Of a stretch of DNA of 64,000 bases, positions 63,991 through 64,000 are shown piece by piece. The notes beneath the pieces are model-generated. The model was not told the DNA's origin. It searched no databases and saw nothing but the letters and a program-made list of their open reading frames with translations. A program made the translations under genes and the position numbers. Source of the DNA: Enterobacter pseudoroggenkampii (lineage in GTDB: Bacteria > Pseudomonadota > Gammaproteobacteria > Enterobacterales > Enterobacteriaceae); the NCBI RefSeq assembly GCF_026420145.1, contig NZ_JAPMLV010000011.1:19330-83329 (forward strand), given 5' to 3'. Numbering within the stretch: position 1 is the first letter of the stretch; each line of letters begins with the position of its first letter.

Positions 63991-64000
63991 ACCGAAGACT

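Overview
The window is a contiguous piece of an enterobacterial chromosome, most like Enterobacter or a close relative (inference). Nearly every protein is close to its E. coli K-12 counterpart as I recall it, and the order follows the E. coli udp-metE to rrnC arc. The sequence still differs from E. coli in several places: yigE, yigF, yigG, aslA, aslB, rffG and rffH are not at their usual positions. A GH1 glycosidase and an MFS transporter sit where E. coli has none, and ppiC is duplicated. I see no IS element, prophage, integron or CRISPR array. The only dispersed repeats are REP/BIME-type palindromes between genes.

Layout. Positions 1-9.6 kb: dlhH (cut by the left edge), a 6-phospho-beta-glucosidase, the divergent metE/metR pair, yigM, yigL, pldB, and the convergent exporters rhtB and rhtC. 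Positions 9.6-20.8 kb: recQ, pldA, yigI, rarD, corA with a candidate leader peptide, SOS-controlled uvrD, and the tightly overlapped lptM-dapF-yigA-xerC-yigB operon. Positions 21-28.6 kb: cyaY, cyaA with a TTG start and a CRP site, and the divergent hemCDXY operon. Positions 28.7-31 kb: an orphan MFS transporter, the small RNA GlmZ with a sigma-54 promoter and two GlrR-type enhancer sites, and the argX-hisR-leuT-proM tRNA operon.

Positions 31-43.4 kb: thrP (yifK), then the enterobacterial common antigen cluster wecA-wzzE-wecBC-wecDE-wzxE-wecF-wzyE-wecG, all on the minus strand. This cluster lacks rffG and rffH between wecC and wecD. Positions 43.6-51.3 kb: rho with its rhoL leader, trxA, rhlB, gppA, rep and two tandem ppiC genes. 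Positions 51.4-60.5 kb: the isoleucine-valine block, with divergent ilvC/ilvY and the attenuated ilvL-X-G-M-E-D-A operon, in which ilvG is intact. Positions 60.8-64 kb: yifB, maoP, hdfR, and the trpT and aspT tRNAs. In E. coli these two tRNAs end an rRNA operon, so rrnC probably lies just beyond the right edge.

The genes are mostly housekeeping: methionine, branched-chain amino acid, diaminopimelate and haem synthesis; DNA repair and recombination helicases; cAMP signalling; ECA surface glycan; and transcription termination. I found no clearly novel multi-gene system. The best candidates for a second look are the rffGH-less ECA cluster, the ppiC tandem duplication, the sigma-54/GlrR control of glmZ, and the corA leader, where a tiny ORF ends inside a hairpin.
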